From contig SSNU01000079.1 in NCBI GenBank assembly GCA_012064415.1, positions 60,454 to 122,740 of the forward strand: a DNA stretch of 62,287 nt, read 5' to 3'. The translations under genes were made by a program, and so were the position numbers. The notes under the pieces are model-generated. The model worked only from the letters and a program-made list of their open reading frames with translations. It was not told the DNA's origin and made no database searches. The stretch is from Gyrodactylus bullatarudis. Taxonomy: Eukaryota > Platyhelminthes > Monogenea > Gyrodactylidea > Gyrodactylidae. This document shows, piece by piece, positions 19,592 through 32,400 of the stretch (position 1 is the stretch's first letter; each line of letters opens with the position of its first letter).

Positions 19592-22500
19592 TCAGATCAA
19601 GTTCTTACTCTGAGTCAAATAAGATGGATTACCGAATACGCCAGCATGTCCTCTCATATCTGCATGATTATTATTATTGTTAGAAGGTGTATTATTGTAA
19701 GGGTTGCATTCATGAGTCTGGCTATAATACGGACTATTATTTGTGTGCTGCTGTGGGCCTTGACCCTGGTATGTGTTCATGAACATGCCATTGTTATTAC
19801 TGCCGACCGTATTAACCGTGTTCATCATCGGAGACATTGATTTGCATCCGAATCCAGTTAGATTTGAGTTCACTCCTGATGTCGGCATAACCATTTGGTG
19901 CATATTGGGAAATGGCTGTTGCATCGGGATCATGTTATTCCCACTCGTTGTGTTGCTGGTGAAGGAGCCTTGAATATGGTTTTGACTAGGAGTCATACAA
20001 AAGTTTCCTTGACTTATTGCGATACTGTTTCGATGTCTGGGATTCTTCTTATTTCCACTACCACCGTTGTTATTTGCAGGGTTCATTTGAAAGTCCGGTT
20101 GACCATACGAGAACATTTGATTGTTGGCTGGGAAACTTTGTTGTGTTCGCATTATCTGCATTGGATTGTTTGGCAGGCCTTTCTGCATCTAAACAGTAAA
20201 AAATATTAATTGATGCTCTCAGATTCCATTTAGAGATATTTTCAGTTATACTTGATCTGAAGTTAATTGGAAATCTATGGGTTTTACAAAAAACTCGAAT
20301 TTTTCATCAAGATTTTTTAGAATTCCAGATCATATATCCTACTTAATAAGTAGTACTTATATGAATTGGAAAGATTTTCTTTCAAATTTCGAATTGGCGC
20401 CAAATATTCATTTTCATTATTTTTTGTTAGTTTTCACGATCAATAAGTTTTCCATAATTCAGAATTCCTACAGAAAACAGTGAATCTGTAAAAAATTCAA
20501 TGTAAAGAATCTGTTTCTGTCTTTTTAAAACTTCTATTGATCACTCTACCAATTTTAATTCAATAAAAATTCTCAGCTCAAACTTCTGATTGTGCCAATT
20601 GTAAAATAGCCCTAATTTTTTTACAAAATATTTTATTTTCCAATTTCTATCTTGCTTGAGATTCTTTATTTCCTTGGATATATAAAGCTAATTCTATGAT
20701 TTTTACAGAAATCTCCATGTTTTCATCAAGAATTCGAATTTTTTAAAGATTTTTTGGAATCCTACTCATGTTGCCCACTTTCACCATTTGAAGAAAAAAT
20801 TCTGAAATAAAAATTATTTTTATGAAAAATATCGTCATTTTTCAAATTCCCATTTGGCGCAAAAATCGCATTTTTACGAACTTTGAGCTGAAAATTTTTA
20901 TTGATTTGAAAGTGGGAGGCTGATCGATAGAGTTTTTTCAGGATCAAGATTAGAAAAGAAAATCAATTCAACTGAATCTTATCTAATGCATAGCCTTAAT
21001 ATCGTTTGGGAGCTGAAATTCGATTTTTTGATAATTTCACAACTTGAAAATCAATGAAATTTCGATAATTCAAAATCTCTCGAAAATGGGGTAACTGTCG
21101 GTTATTTGACGGTGCTAGTCAGCTTTCTTGTCTAATCTTGATCCTGAAAAACCTCTTTTGATAACCCTTACACTCTCAAATCAACAAAATTTTCAGCTCA
21201 AAGTTCGAAAAAATGGGATTTCGAAGCCTAATCGAAATTTGAAAAATGGCCATATTTTTTATTAAAATATTTTTTTTTCATAATTTTTTCTTCAAATGGT
21301 GAAAGTGGGCAACATGAGTAGGATTCCAAAAAATCTTTAAAAAATTCGAATTCTCGATGAAAACATGGAGATTTCTGTAAAAATCATAGATTCCCAACTT
21401 CATATTAACCAACTTTATATCAGCATTTTCGTCGGCTCTTATCAGGCATGTTGGTGTAGGATCTGATGAGAACCGATGAAAGTAAAGATTTCATACAGTA
21501 TTCCCACAATTTACCCGCCTTTGAAATGCAAGAAATGAGTCATCAACATGAGAATATTTTCCAATTGTAAAAAGTAGGCAACATGAGTAGGGTTCCAAAA
21601 AGTCTCCCTCATCTCGAGTTTTTAAATAAAATTATTGCTCCCCAGATTCATATCAACCAGTTTTAGTTAATTATTGTTGTAATGGATAACATTCAATTAC
21701 TTCTAAGCATTTTTGATAGTTCAAGGTTATAGAAGTAGCTTTTTCGAAGGAAAAATTCTGGACAATAACACGGGTAGTGGGGGGGGGGTCAGGATATTTC
21801 ATTCAGATAAGATTTTTCTGATCCAAAATTTTACGCTGATCACGAATCTGACCTTAAAATAGTGCTAAAGCACCTACGAGCTGAGATATTGGCCAAAACA
21901 CAAATTTGCACAAAATTTCAGACTATCACTTCAATAATTTCCTTTTTTTCCGGTAATGAACCTTAATATGAAACAGAAGTCACACTTTTGGATAGAAGAT
22001 AAAATGAGGAATCTAACGGTTACCAAATTATGGGTATAGAAGAGGTTCATGTCTCTAATTATAATTATTCCTTAATACATCAAAAAGATTCATTTTTCGC
22101 TGATTTTAACATGTGTCAAAGTCTAACAAAAAGGTGAAGGTACAACAGATAAGAGAAGAAATCATTTAAAGAGATTCGATTTCACCAGATACAGTGCAAT
22201 TAACTTCCCCTTACAGTTTTTACAAGAATCGATATGTACGATAAGACTTTAAGGGTTAAATTTGCCAAAAAATAATCTACAACTAACCTGAATTTCTTCT
22301 TGTCCATCCTCTTGGAAGTCTTCAAGGATATAAGGATCTTCAGGTTGATTAGCGGCAACCGCTGCCCTCAACAAAGTCATATCCCCCGGTGCTTCACCAG
22401 CTGGGAAGCTAAATATCTTCGTCCTTCCTCCTGGGCCGCCTTCTTCAGCTACAACATACTGCTGTATGGCATTAACATCATCTAAATCTTTCGGCTGAGT

Positions 22501-23985
22501 TGTAATTGATCCAGGTATAACTGGCATAGGTCCTTGAGCATGATTGCAAGCAGTCTGCGAACAAAATGTAGATCGATTTGTCAATGGTATTGCCGGATCT
22601 TCATATGGAATATTATAAGGATTCGCTATGCTACCTCGATATCCACTGGTCAACTTCTTTTGATTGCTATTATTATTCCCATTCGATTGATAAGAGTTGC
22701 TTTGGTTATGCTTGCAATTGTTCTCAAAGCGTTGTCTGGCCGCTTGAAACTCAGCAAAACCATAAGTTGTACGATTATCTGATTCCTCTTCGTCCAAGAC
22801 GTCGCCACAACTATGGCTCGGCTCGAGAACCTTGCCAGTGTTATTTATTTCATAGTGTATATTTGAATAGCCAAAATTATTATTATTCGGATATTCAGGC
22901 GAGGCCCCACCCCCGTGAGTCATTGACTGGCGCCTCGTTGGGTTAGTAAATTTCCTGTCTAAACTCTGACTACGAATTCTATTGGCGTAGGATACTCCAT
23001 TTGCTGCAGCAAAAGATTGATGTTGCATCTGCGGATTCTGACTTGGTACATAGTTCCCATTTATCATGATACAGTCAGACTTTTCTGACTTAAATGGGCC
23101 TGACTTTATAGGGCCAAACTGTTGTATCAATGCTGACGCTGGAAAGTAAGTTGTCTGGCCATTTTCAAAGTCCTCCGGGGAGAAATGAAAATCATCATCT
23201 GCTTGATCTGGGGATATTAACTTGACAACAGATCGTTTCCCTTGATTTTGATAAGCTTTCGACTGAAACTTGCCTTCGTTGCTCATATCAGAGTCAGCTT
23301 TAAAGGGAACAATTGCTTTACATGAGCTTGTCGACTGCCCGAAACCACCCTTATTGTTATTATTCGAGCTATGCTGTATGGGCGGCTGAATAATGACGTT
23401 ATTCGAGTCGAGAATTAATCCCCCAAAGTCAAAATCGTTAATCTCACTCCCCTCGCCAAAGACCTCTGATGGATCCAACTTGCGAATAAAGGTAGTGGTT
23501 TTTGGCTGAAACATTTCAGCTGGAAATCCGGCAATACTCCCTTGGTGTTGCAGCTGGCCATTGTGACTAAAATGTTGTTGATTTTGCATTGAATGCTGAG
23601 GCATATTGTTATACCCATTGTTACCATCAATTTGTCCGTGGTTATGCTGTTGCTGAATCGGGGAGCTAAACCTGTTGTTGGCATTTGCCGACGAAGATGA
23701 ACTGTTATTACTTTGTTTCCATTGGGAGCTTTGATAGACTTTGTTATTGCCTCCAGCACTGTTTCCATTCATGCGCTGATGGACACTTTGGTTTTGGTGT
23801 TGCTGTGGATGCTGATAAGAGTAATAGTTTTGCTTGTTCTGGTTACTGTTGTTCATTTCTGCTGGGTATTGATTATGGTTGTGATGTTGATAACTTGAAG
23901 ATGATCGAGGAATAAAATCACTTGATGTAGCTGGTCGGCCTCCTATCGCACTATTTCTGTAAGGCACAATAGATCTGTTTGTCAT
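19592..23985 (-). CDS. Gln/Asn-rich low-complexity protein, two exons, unrecognised
   Basis: Exon 1 is 23985-22288 (566 codons) and ends in CAG|GTTAGT. Exon 2 is 20188-19592, after TTTAG. The two join in phase 0 into a 764-residue protein. The ATG at 23985 has an in-frame TAA just upstream. Most of the chain is Gln/Asn/Ser/His-rich and likely disordered (prion-like). It is broken by more ordinary patches: FIRKLDPSEVFGEGSE near 166-181, VKLISPDQADDDFHFSPEDF near 254, and an acidic stretch before the splice site with EEGGPGGRTKIFSFPAGE and NQPEDPYILEDFQEDG. These patches are the likely functional motifs. Such proteins often act in RNA granules or transcription, but nothing here proves it, and I cannot name the family. 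The 2.1-kb intron holds a large palindrome. Confidence 0.75.
20694..21389. repeat. 696-bp palindromic (foldback) element inside the intron
   Basis: The left arm from 20694 (CTATGATTTTTACAGAAATC) is repeated in inverse from 21389. About 140 bp of the outer arms match closely, including TTGCCCACTTTCACCATTTG. Inner parts around 20930-20960 and 21130-21155 also pair (CAGGATCAAGATTAGA). A third, partial copy of the arm is at 21575-21610. Transcribed as part of the pre-mRNA, this would fold into a long hairpin. Confidence 0.7.
21779..21788. repeat. poly-G run
   Basis: Ten consecutive G in very AT-rich sequence. It is near repeat-derived DNA in the intron of the Gln/Asn-rich gene. Confidence 0.6.
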
Positions 23986-26474
23986 TAATTAAATTATCCT
24001 TTGTTTGAGTCAACAAATTGCTCCGATTTGTTCTGGCTTTTCTTTCTTGATTGAAAACTTGAAAAATTGACTAACCGGCCTCAAACCATTGGACTGAAGA
24101 AATGAGAATCTACTCTCTTCTCTCTGTATTAATGAATTAGTTGAATAATATTAATTGTCCCGATATTGTCCAATAATGTCACAGATTGTTGACACACTTG
24201 CTCACTGTGAAAGCGAAAAAAGAACAGTAAAACAAAAGCAGTTTCAACACTCAACTAATTTGAGTAAATGTGATTGACAAAACTGCAACAAAAAATCAAG
24301 ACTATTTTCGACAAATATTCTCTCACTTATGAAAAAAAAACATTTTTTTACTTTTGCATCTTCTGCTACTTTAGACCATTTTTACGACTTCGTTCATAGT
24401 AGTGAATATCTCACCTTGTTCTATTCTGTTCTATATTCTATTCTTGATAGAGAGAATAGATTTTGATTCTTTCAAAAAAACCTTTTTAACACATCATCAG
24501 TATCATAGTACTAATTTGTATACATTTAATAATTGTAGTTGAAAGAAACGTAGAACAAAACGCGTGCGTGCGTGACTCTGAGTATAATGAGAAATTAAAG
24601 GTTCATCCAAACTCTTTGAGAGTTATAAAGACTAAAGAGAAATGCACACTTTGACTTTCAAAAGGTCTTCTCTCTTCACTCACTGATTAGTTGGCTGGTT
24701 TGATTTTTTTTCACAAATGACGTTTATTTAAAAAAAAACATGTATTATACAAAGAGACATTTTGTTTACATTTCAAGGATGTAAATAAACTACAGTATAG
24801 TTAAAGGCTTGAACCTTGTCGATTTGAAGATGAAAAACTCAACATTTTTCACCGGAACACAATTATTTTTAGGATCCCAACCTTTGAGCTGAAAATTTAA
24901 AAAGTTTGCAGCACCTAAGCACAGAACTTTTGGGAAATTAAACCATTTCAATGTTTTGATTATCACAATAGAAAATAATCCAAAATTTAAATGTGCCATT
25001 TTCTTGAAAACCCAGATGGTGTTTTTTATGTATTTTTATCTACAAAAAATTTGAGCTTGAACTTTTCATTGATTGAAGAATTTTTAGGATCATGATGACA
25101 CAAGATATTCGATTCTATTAGATCTTCTCTAATAAGAATTCACTTCATTATTTCTTGGGAGTTGAATCACGATTTTTTTATCGTTCGCAACGTTCGAAAA
25201 ATAGTAATACGGAAAATGACAAGTCTCTAAGAATGTTAATGGTAAATTATAATACTCATGATCAATTCCCAATTCATGTATATTTAATAGGAATGCATGT
25301 TTACCGTTTGAAAAATCTGAAAAATTAAATTATCTCGATTTAGCACAAAGATCGGATGTTTTAGAACTTTGAACTGAAAATTTTTATTGATTTGAAAATC
25401 GGAGGAGGTCCTAAGGAGTTATTATTAGAATCGGAATCAGACAAAGAAGCCGGATATTTCCATTAATTTTTTGATTGGAAATCGATGAAATTTTGAATAT
25501 TCAAGATGCCTGAAAAACGACGATTTATCTAATTTTTATTAGATTCTGATATTAGATATTAATGAAAAATTCATTAGGAGGATTGGAAGACAAAACAATT
25601 TTTTATGGTCATAACTGGTTTTCTTGACTAAATCGAGATTGATCTATTCTAAGAGTCAGAATTTTTCTGAAACCTAATTTGAACTCTGGAGGTAATATTT
25701 AATAAATTATTAAATAATATTTATTAATAATACAGTAATTAATCAAGGTAGGCACTATACCACCTTTACCAAGCTAGCCAAAATTTATATTTCTTTATTT
25801 TTGAATATTATTATCTTTTTAATCTAAATATTTGAGGCTTTTAAAACAGATTGAAATTTATCTTCTTCTGCGACTTAGAAAAGTCCTTAAGAAGTCAACA
25901 AAAGATAGCTCTATCCCCCTTCTGATTAAGGGAATTCTTTAACCAATGAAAGAAAGAGTAGAAAAAATATGTGATATGAACGAGACTGGGGGTCAAGCCT
26001 GAATAGAACTTTTAAAGTTATTTTTTGCTCGTGAAATCTATTTTAAAAAAATAGTTATTTCACAAAAATATCTCTATTTTTGGCATACTTATCAGTGTGA
26101 TACATGCCATAGAAATGCTGGTTTTACAAGAAGAATAGAGAAGACGTTATTGGTCGAAATTTATCAGGTAACTTTTTTCTGTTCTAATAGAAACCAGTAT
26201 TTCTATGACATGTACCAAACTGATGGGTATGCCCGAAATCTAGATCTTTACTTGTGAAATAATCTGACGTCTGCTTATTTCAAATACCCTCATGATCAGC
26301 CTAGAACCAATGTTTCAGAACAATTATTTTAGTCAGAATAATAATTGTAATTCTTTTTGAAATCATTTTTGTACATCTCTGACGAGCTATAATCGAATTT
26401 TAGAGTAAATGTTTCTAGAGTTCAGTTGTGACTTTGAATTGCGGAGCAATTAGTGTAAATTTACTTTTTCTGAG
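23986..26474. other. intergenic region between divergent genes
   Basis: Head-to-head spacer between the Gln/Asn-rich gene (minus) and the proposed first exon of the 282-aa gene (plus). A minus-strand AAG|GTGAGA at about 24414 could end a 5' UTR exon of the former. It also holds fragments of a foldback family (24830-25600) and a small inverted-repeat element (26053-26263). Confidence 0.4.
26053..26263. repeat. 210-bp inverted-repeat element (MITE-like)
   Basis: Both ends carry TTATTTCACAA followed by matching blocks such as GGCATAC, ATCAGT, TACATGCCATAGAAAT and CTGGTTT, in opposite orientation. Arms are diverged at scattered positions, suggesting an old copy. Confidence 0.55.
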
Positions 26475-29400
26475 ATGAATATTTCTTGTGTTCTGCGCAT
26501 AGATGAAAATCAGGTGAGCATTCAAAGAACTCAGTAACGATGGTACTCATAACGATGATTCATGTAATACTGGTGAATTTATGAATTTTCAAAAACAATC
26601 ATTTCTTTCGACTAATTTGGCAAATGAAAGTATTGGAACAGAATTAAGGATTTCTCAAAAAACCATTCAAAGCGATTATGATAAATTATTATTAACCCTT
26701 CTTGTCCTAAATTAATTTTTTTTCATCAAATAAGAAAATTTTATAACCTTACCAAAATGATTTTAGAGCCAAATCTCCACTTTTTAAACTTTTGAGTCCA
26801 AAAATTTTATCGATTTCGATGATTCGAAGCAGTTAAATGCAGATATTTGGGATAAACATTAAACAAAGAAGGTAACTGAAGTTCGAATATCCACATCTTA
26901 TTAGCTCATTCCGTTTTAGAATTTAAAAAATTATTTTTTTCTCAACAATTGATATTTTAATGTAATTTCTATTTGAAATGTTACCAAAACCAATCAGAAA
27001 TCTAAACCATAGTAAAATCCATCGAAAAATCATGGCACGTGTTCAAAAATTTTCATTTTTAATCGAAATTTTGTAAATTTATATAAACTGGAAAACGTAT
27101 TGTTTTTTAGGAAAAAATTTATTTTTTTCTATAAAATAAAAACAAAAAAAATGTTACTGATTAGTAATTATTACTGATTATAATGCAAGCACCAAAATTG
27201 CTAATTTCAAGAAATCAATTTTTTATTGATTTGCTTATTAGAAAAATTCCAAAAACTAGTCACTACTTCTTCTGGTCTGATAAGTCGCTTGTTTCTCTTA
27301 ATAATTAATCTAAACCTTGTTTTTCATCTATTGATTTGTTTAAATAAAGTAAAAGTAGTAAAAAATGTAAGCTGAGATCCTGAGTCATGAAAATCACAAA
27401 ATCTGCATAATCTCTACAGAAGGAGTTTATGTGTAGATTCTCACTCTGTTGGACTGTCTGTTGTTGCTTTAGAGAGTGCAAAATGAGAGATCTCTACTGT
27501 CCAATTCTGCTTATTAAGATAATGCATAATGACCAAAGGTACGATTACATGATAGGCCTCTTGTGATGCAATAGTTTTTCTTCAATCAATTAGTCATTGT
27601 AGAGAAGAAGATTATTAGGTTTATTCTCTAGCAATAGAGAAATATTCTCATAGAGAATCTCACATTAGAATTAGTCATGTACAAAATAAGGCTAGTTGAC
27701 ATTACAAGATGAGAGTTTACTGCATTATTTTTTACAAAAAACCCAATAGTTTTCCTCAGGATAGTCTGGAACACAAATATTTTTCAAGTCACCGAAATTG
27801 GAAAGGACAAAATCACTCAGAGTTCGCTGTTACATATGCCCAGTTTCCAGAAAGACACAGATAAATTTCAAAAAAGGCAAAAAGAACATTTAGAAGATAT
27901 ATATGATTTCTATCTGCAAAAAATTGTCATCTAAAATGAGAATTTGCCATTTTTAAAAAACACTCAATTTATTTTTCTCCGGATTCACAGAAAAAAATAA
28001 ATTTTTGAATTCTAGAACGAAATGAGCTTTATATTCAAAAGAAAATTCCGAAAAAAATTCAATCTCATCAAATTTTGGATTTCGAAAATGCACCAAATTT
28101 CCACTTTTTCAACTTTTGAACCCAAAATTTTTATCGATTCCGATGATGCAAAGCAGTTGAGTGATGATATTTGGGATCAACATTAGACAAAGAATTCGAA
28201 TTCACCTGCAGAATTTCACTGAAATTCGTCATTACTTTGGGAAATCGAACCATTTGAATTTTTCCGAAAGCTAATTATCTAAAATCTTGAAGTCTATCTT
28301 TTTCTTGGAAACAGTAAGATCTTCGCTATCTCTATGGCTACATTCGAATTCTTTGTCTTATGTTGATCCTAAATATAATCACTTAACAGCTTCGAATAGA
28401 TAAAAATTTATGATTCGAAATTTGGAAAAGAATTCAAAAATTAATTTTTTTCTGTGAATCCGGAAAAAAATTTTGAGTGATTTTTAAAAATGGCAAATTC
28501 TCATTCTCATGTCAACTTGCTTTATAAACCCTTTTCGAAATTTAAATAAAATGGGCTAATTCTGGCAAGATTAAATTATCCAAAAACTTTTTCGGCCTAT
28601 AAATTATCCACTCATTTCATAATGGAATTCGAAAAATAATAAATTCTCATTCTCCTATGTAAACTAACATCTAGCTTCCTTCTAATCTAATATTATAATT
28701 GTAAAACCCAAGTTATAGAAAAATGTCTCATTGCCAATATAACATTTTTCACATTATAGCAAGTTTGTCCCTAAAGAATTTATCAAACTGATTTTTTTGT
28801 CCAAAAAACCAGAGCGTAATATTTCGAGTTTTAGAAGTGTAAAAATATTGATTTTTCTAAAGCTTTTTTGTAAAGACAAGAAAGGTCTTTGACAAATATG
28901 AAGTATCAGCGTACATAAAAGACAAAGTCTCTTTCCCTGAGAACATAATATTTTCCCTTCAAAGGCACTCTAACTAATCCTGTTTAATTTAGGTCTACTT
29001 GTAAGCGACCAATCAAAATCACATAATGGATCCAGATCAGATTTTTGTAATAATATTGTTGAATATTTTCATTATATTTGTGATTTCTGGAGGGAAATTA
29101 TTTTGTCATACTTGATCGAAACGATTGTCATGGATATGGTAAGATATTTGGAACCTGTTACTCGGATTTTGAAAAAGATCGACATGAAATTCAAAAAAAA
29201 GTCAATCTCTCTGAGTTCTATCCAGATTCAATATAATCACGAAATATAGATAAGGAAAGAGTTCAAATAAGCAATCAACGTTCAAAAAAAACTGATTCAA
29301 CTTTTGAAATCATTCAACGAGATAAATAAAATAATTCGTGTTTTTACTTGGAAGTAGTCAATACAATATATGTCTTAATTGTATATATTTATAATTCAAG

Positions 29401-32400
29401 GACATTGAAATCTAATGATATAATTGAAAATTGCAGTGTGTTGAATAAAATTAAGCGTAGTTGTCAACTATTAGTTTATCAACAGACTCTGATATTATTA
29501 ATTTAAAATATCTAATATCATTAAATTAATGACATTAATTTAAAAACTTTGAATTCAAAATTGTAGAATATTATTAGAACAATGACTAAAACAATTTCTA
29601 AAATATCTTGATAGTTTAAATCAAAGTGTGGCGAATTAAATCTGTAATTTGATGATTTAATGGATGTTATGAGAATAAATCACGACTTTATTATCGCTGA
29701 TAAAGTTTACAATGTTAATAACAACCATGTAGACTATTTCAATCGAAGGAAACAATCTTTCGTATGTTAATTGTGATTTGAATGCATTCTCTAGGAAAAC
29801 TTTAAAGATGAAAGTTTGCTTAAAATTTCTTGTAATTCCAATAAGAATATAGGCTATGTAAGAAGATTATAATATATTTTTTAGAATAATGAAAATCCGA
29901 TGAATAGAAAACCCTCTGGTTTGCCTCCGTAAGTAAACTACTTCTTTTTCATTCTATTCGTTGATTTTATTTTCTTCATCTTTAGATATGTCAAGAGAAA
30001 TAGGTAAGCTCCAATTAGCAAAATAGTTCTCGAATATCATATTTGTAACCAAGCCTCACTTTGATTGGATCTATCGAGAAGATTAATGTGTATACTGCTG
30101 TACATTAGACCTGTTTCAATTTCTTATTTGTATGCTAGGGTATGAGACCTGATGATGAATAGCTCAGAATAAGAAAAATTCTTCATTGAAAAACTCTGAT
30201 CTGTAAATTAGAAATAAGAGCATGCTCTATATCCAAGCATTATTTTCTAGTAAAAGGAATGAAAGAGATTCCTTTCTAATTCAGTAAGTTTGAAATTATA
30301 TACCACTCTGGCATTTCTGTATACTTGAATCATTTTTCAGTTGAAATTTTAGTTTCTTTTAATCTAACTGTACTATCAAGGGATGCTTGTTTAATAATTT
30401 ACTTTTTAAAAATCCAGAGACCAATTGGATAGAATACGTCAATGGAATAATACCGTAAATGAGCAAGGTAATGCTCCGACAACAAACAATCTAAAGCCAC
30501 CGATTCCAGGCTCAAATGCCAATCAAAATCGTCAGGGTAGCAGGAATAAGCAGGCGAGAAGGACTAGAAATCGAGTCCAAGGCTCAAACATGTCCCTTAA
30601 TGAGGATATTAATAATAACGTTAATAATTCCAATAACTACCCGTTGGTAATTCCAAAGACAGATGTAATCTTGAGGAGTGACCGTCAGAATACCCTAAAG
30701 AGTTCTCAGGCATACTCTTCATCAATTGATCTGACTGGCTTTAAGAGAGATCATTGCACTTCTTCCAAACCGAGTTGGTTTCATAATTAATATATTATAT
30801 AAACTAAATTTTATATAATTTCACTTTAACTATAAAAAAGAGAAAAAGTCGATACTTTTACTACTAATGAGAATTGATTATTTAACCTTCTTCCTTCATA
30901 ATAATAATGCAAAGAGAGAACTACAAGAAGATTAAAATGTAAAATAATCGAATACTACATACACAATAATCTGTATGACTTTAGTTCAATTCTAATATCC
31001 TTTTAGATAGATACAGTAGTTGTAGTGGTTAAAGATTAATCACATGAGTAATCCAATGAGTGATTAAATTCAACTTATCCATGAGTTCTCCCATGAAATT
31101 GAGAATGAAGGAAAAAGAGAGAGAGTCATGTATGGGTTTTTTTCACACTAAATTTATTACCCCAAATTTGTACAACTTTTCTAATGTATTTTTTTCTACC
31201 ACCTCTCCACCCGACCACTATAGCATACGCCCAAAAGTGTCTTGAAGCTTTGAACAATTCAAATGGTGAGTGAACTTTTTTTTTCCATATGTTAATTTTG
31301 AGAATTTCCACAACTAATTACATGAAAGTAATAAAAGTGTAATAAGTAAAGCGATACCTCGATTAGTGCAAGAAAGGTCCAATTGATACATTTTTTTTGG
31401 TATATGAGGAAAAGTATGCATTACACTCTTAAATTTAATCAATTTGTGGTATCAGAAGAGTAAAAGATATCCAATAGCAACGATAAAATTGTGATGAAAC
31501 AGAAATTGATCATCTCCATCACTCAACTGTTTCCCTACTCATAAGTAGACAATGAATTTTAATTACCTTTAGAGAACTCACCAACTTTTCTCAAAAATAT
31601 AGAAGAAGGGGGTGTGTACTCACATGATTTCTGAATTGATTGAGCGATTCATTCTTTTTAGTTCATAATGCCTAAACTAAAGATTTAAGAATCAAAATAT
31701 AATTAGTTATTTTTAGTTGAAATATCTGGCCTTTAAAGTCTTGAAATCAACGTTTTTTTATCTTTTTTGGATTCATTCTGATTCGGTTTTTGGAATCCTT
31801 ACGAAAAATAATAAAATAGGATCAACTTCGACTATTGATACGTCTTATTTTCTGATATCCATGAGTTTCGCAGTGTACTGTATAAAGAATTCTTTCAAAA
31901 TCCATCGATAATATTTCGTTTAATCATCAGGAAACAACGAGAATTATGCTAAATTCCTGTTGTTGTTTTCTTTCTAAAGTACAGAAAAAATTGCAAAATT
32001 TTTTAATTTGAAACCAATTCTAAAATTCTGATATATATATTTCTATGAGATTTTTGACACCTTTTAAAAAAGATTGCTCTATTCGATTGAGGTCATCTAA
32101 TAAAATCGATAGCATCATGGTAATAATTATCTCAATATTTCAACACAGTCACATTGTCTCAACTCTGGCTTCTCAGGCCATAATATCATTCATTGGGTGA
32201 GAGTTTTACACACAGGAACCCCATTCTTTTTGTTTCATTCCAATATAAGATCTATAAGTTGACTCTATTCTGTACTGGATTTAGAACGTTCTCTATACGC
32301 TGAAAGATCACATGATAGTTTATGAGATTATAATAATTATTATTTAAGGAAAAGAAATCTTTCCAAAAAAACTATTCTTCCCTATTATAATACACCCACT

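Noticed and set aside
22249..22287. Extension of exon 1 of the Gln/Asn-rich gene to a stop at 22249
   Set aside because: CAG|GTTAGT at 22287 gives a good donor, and the next exon at 20188 continues in phase, so these 12 extra codons are probably intron.
29025..29114. Short frame starting MDPDQIFVIILL with a hydrophobic stretch
   Set aside because: It is 29 codons without splice or promoter support, in AT-rich DNA where Ile/Leu/Phe-rich frames arise by chance.
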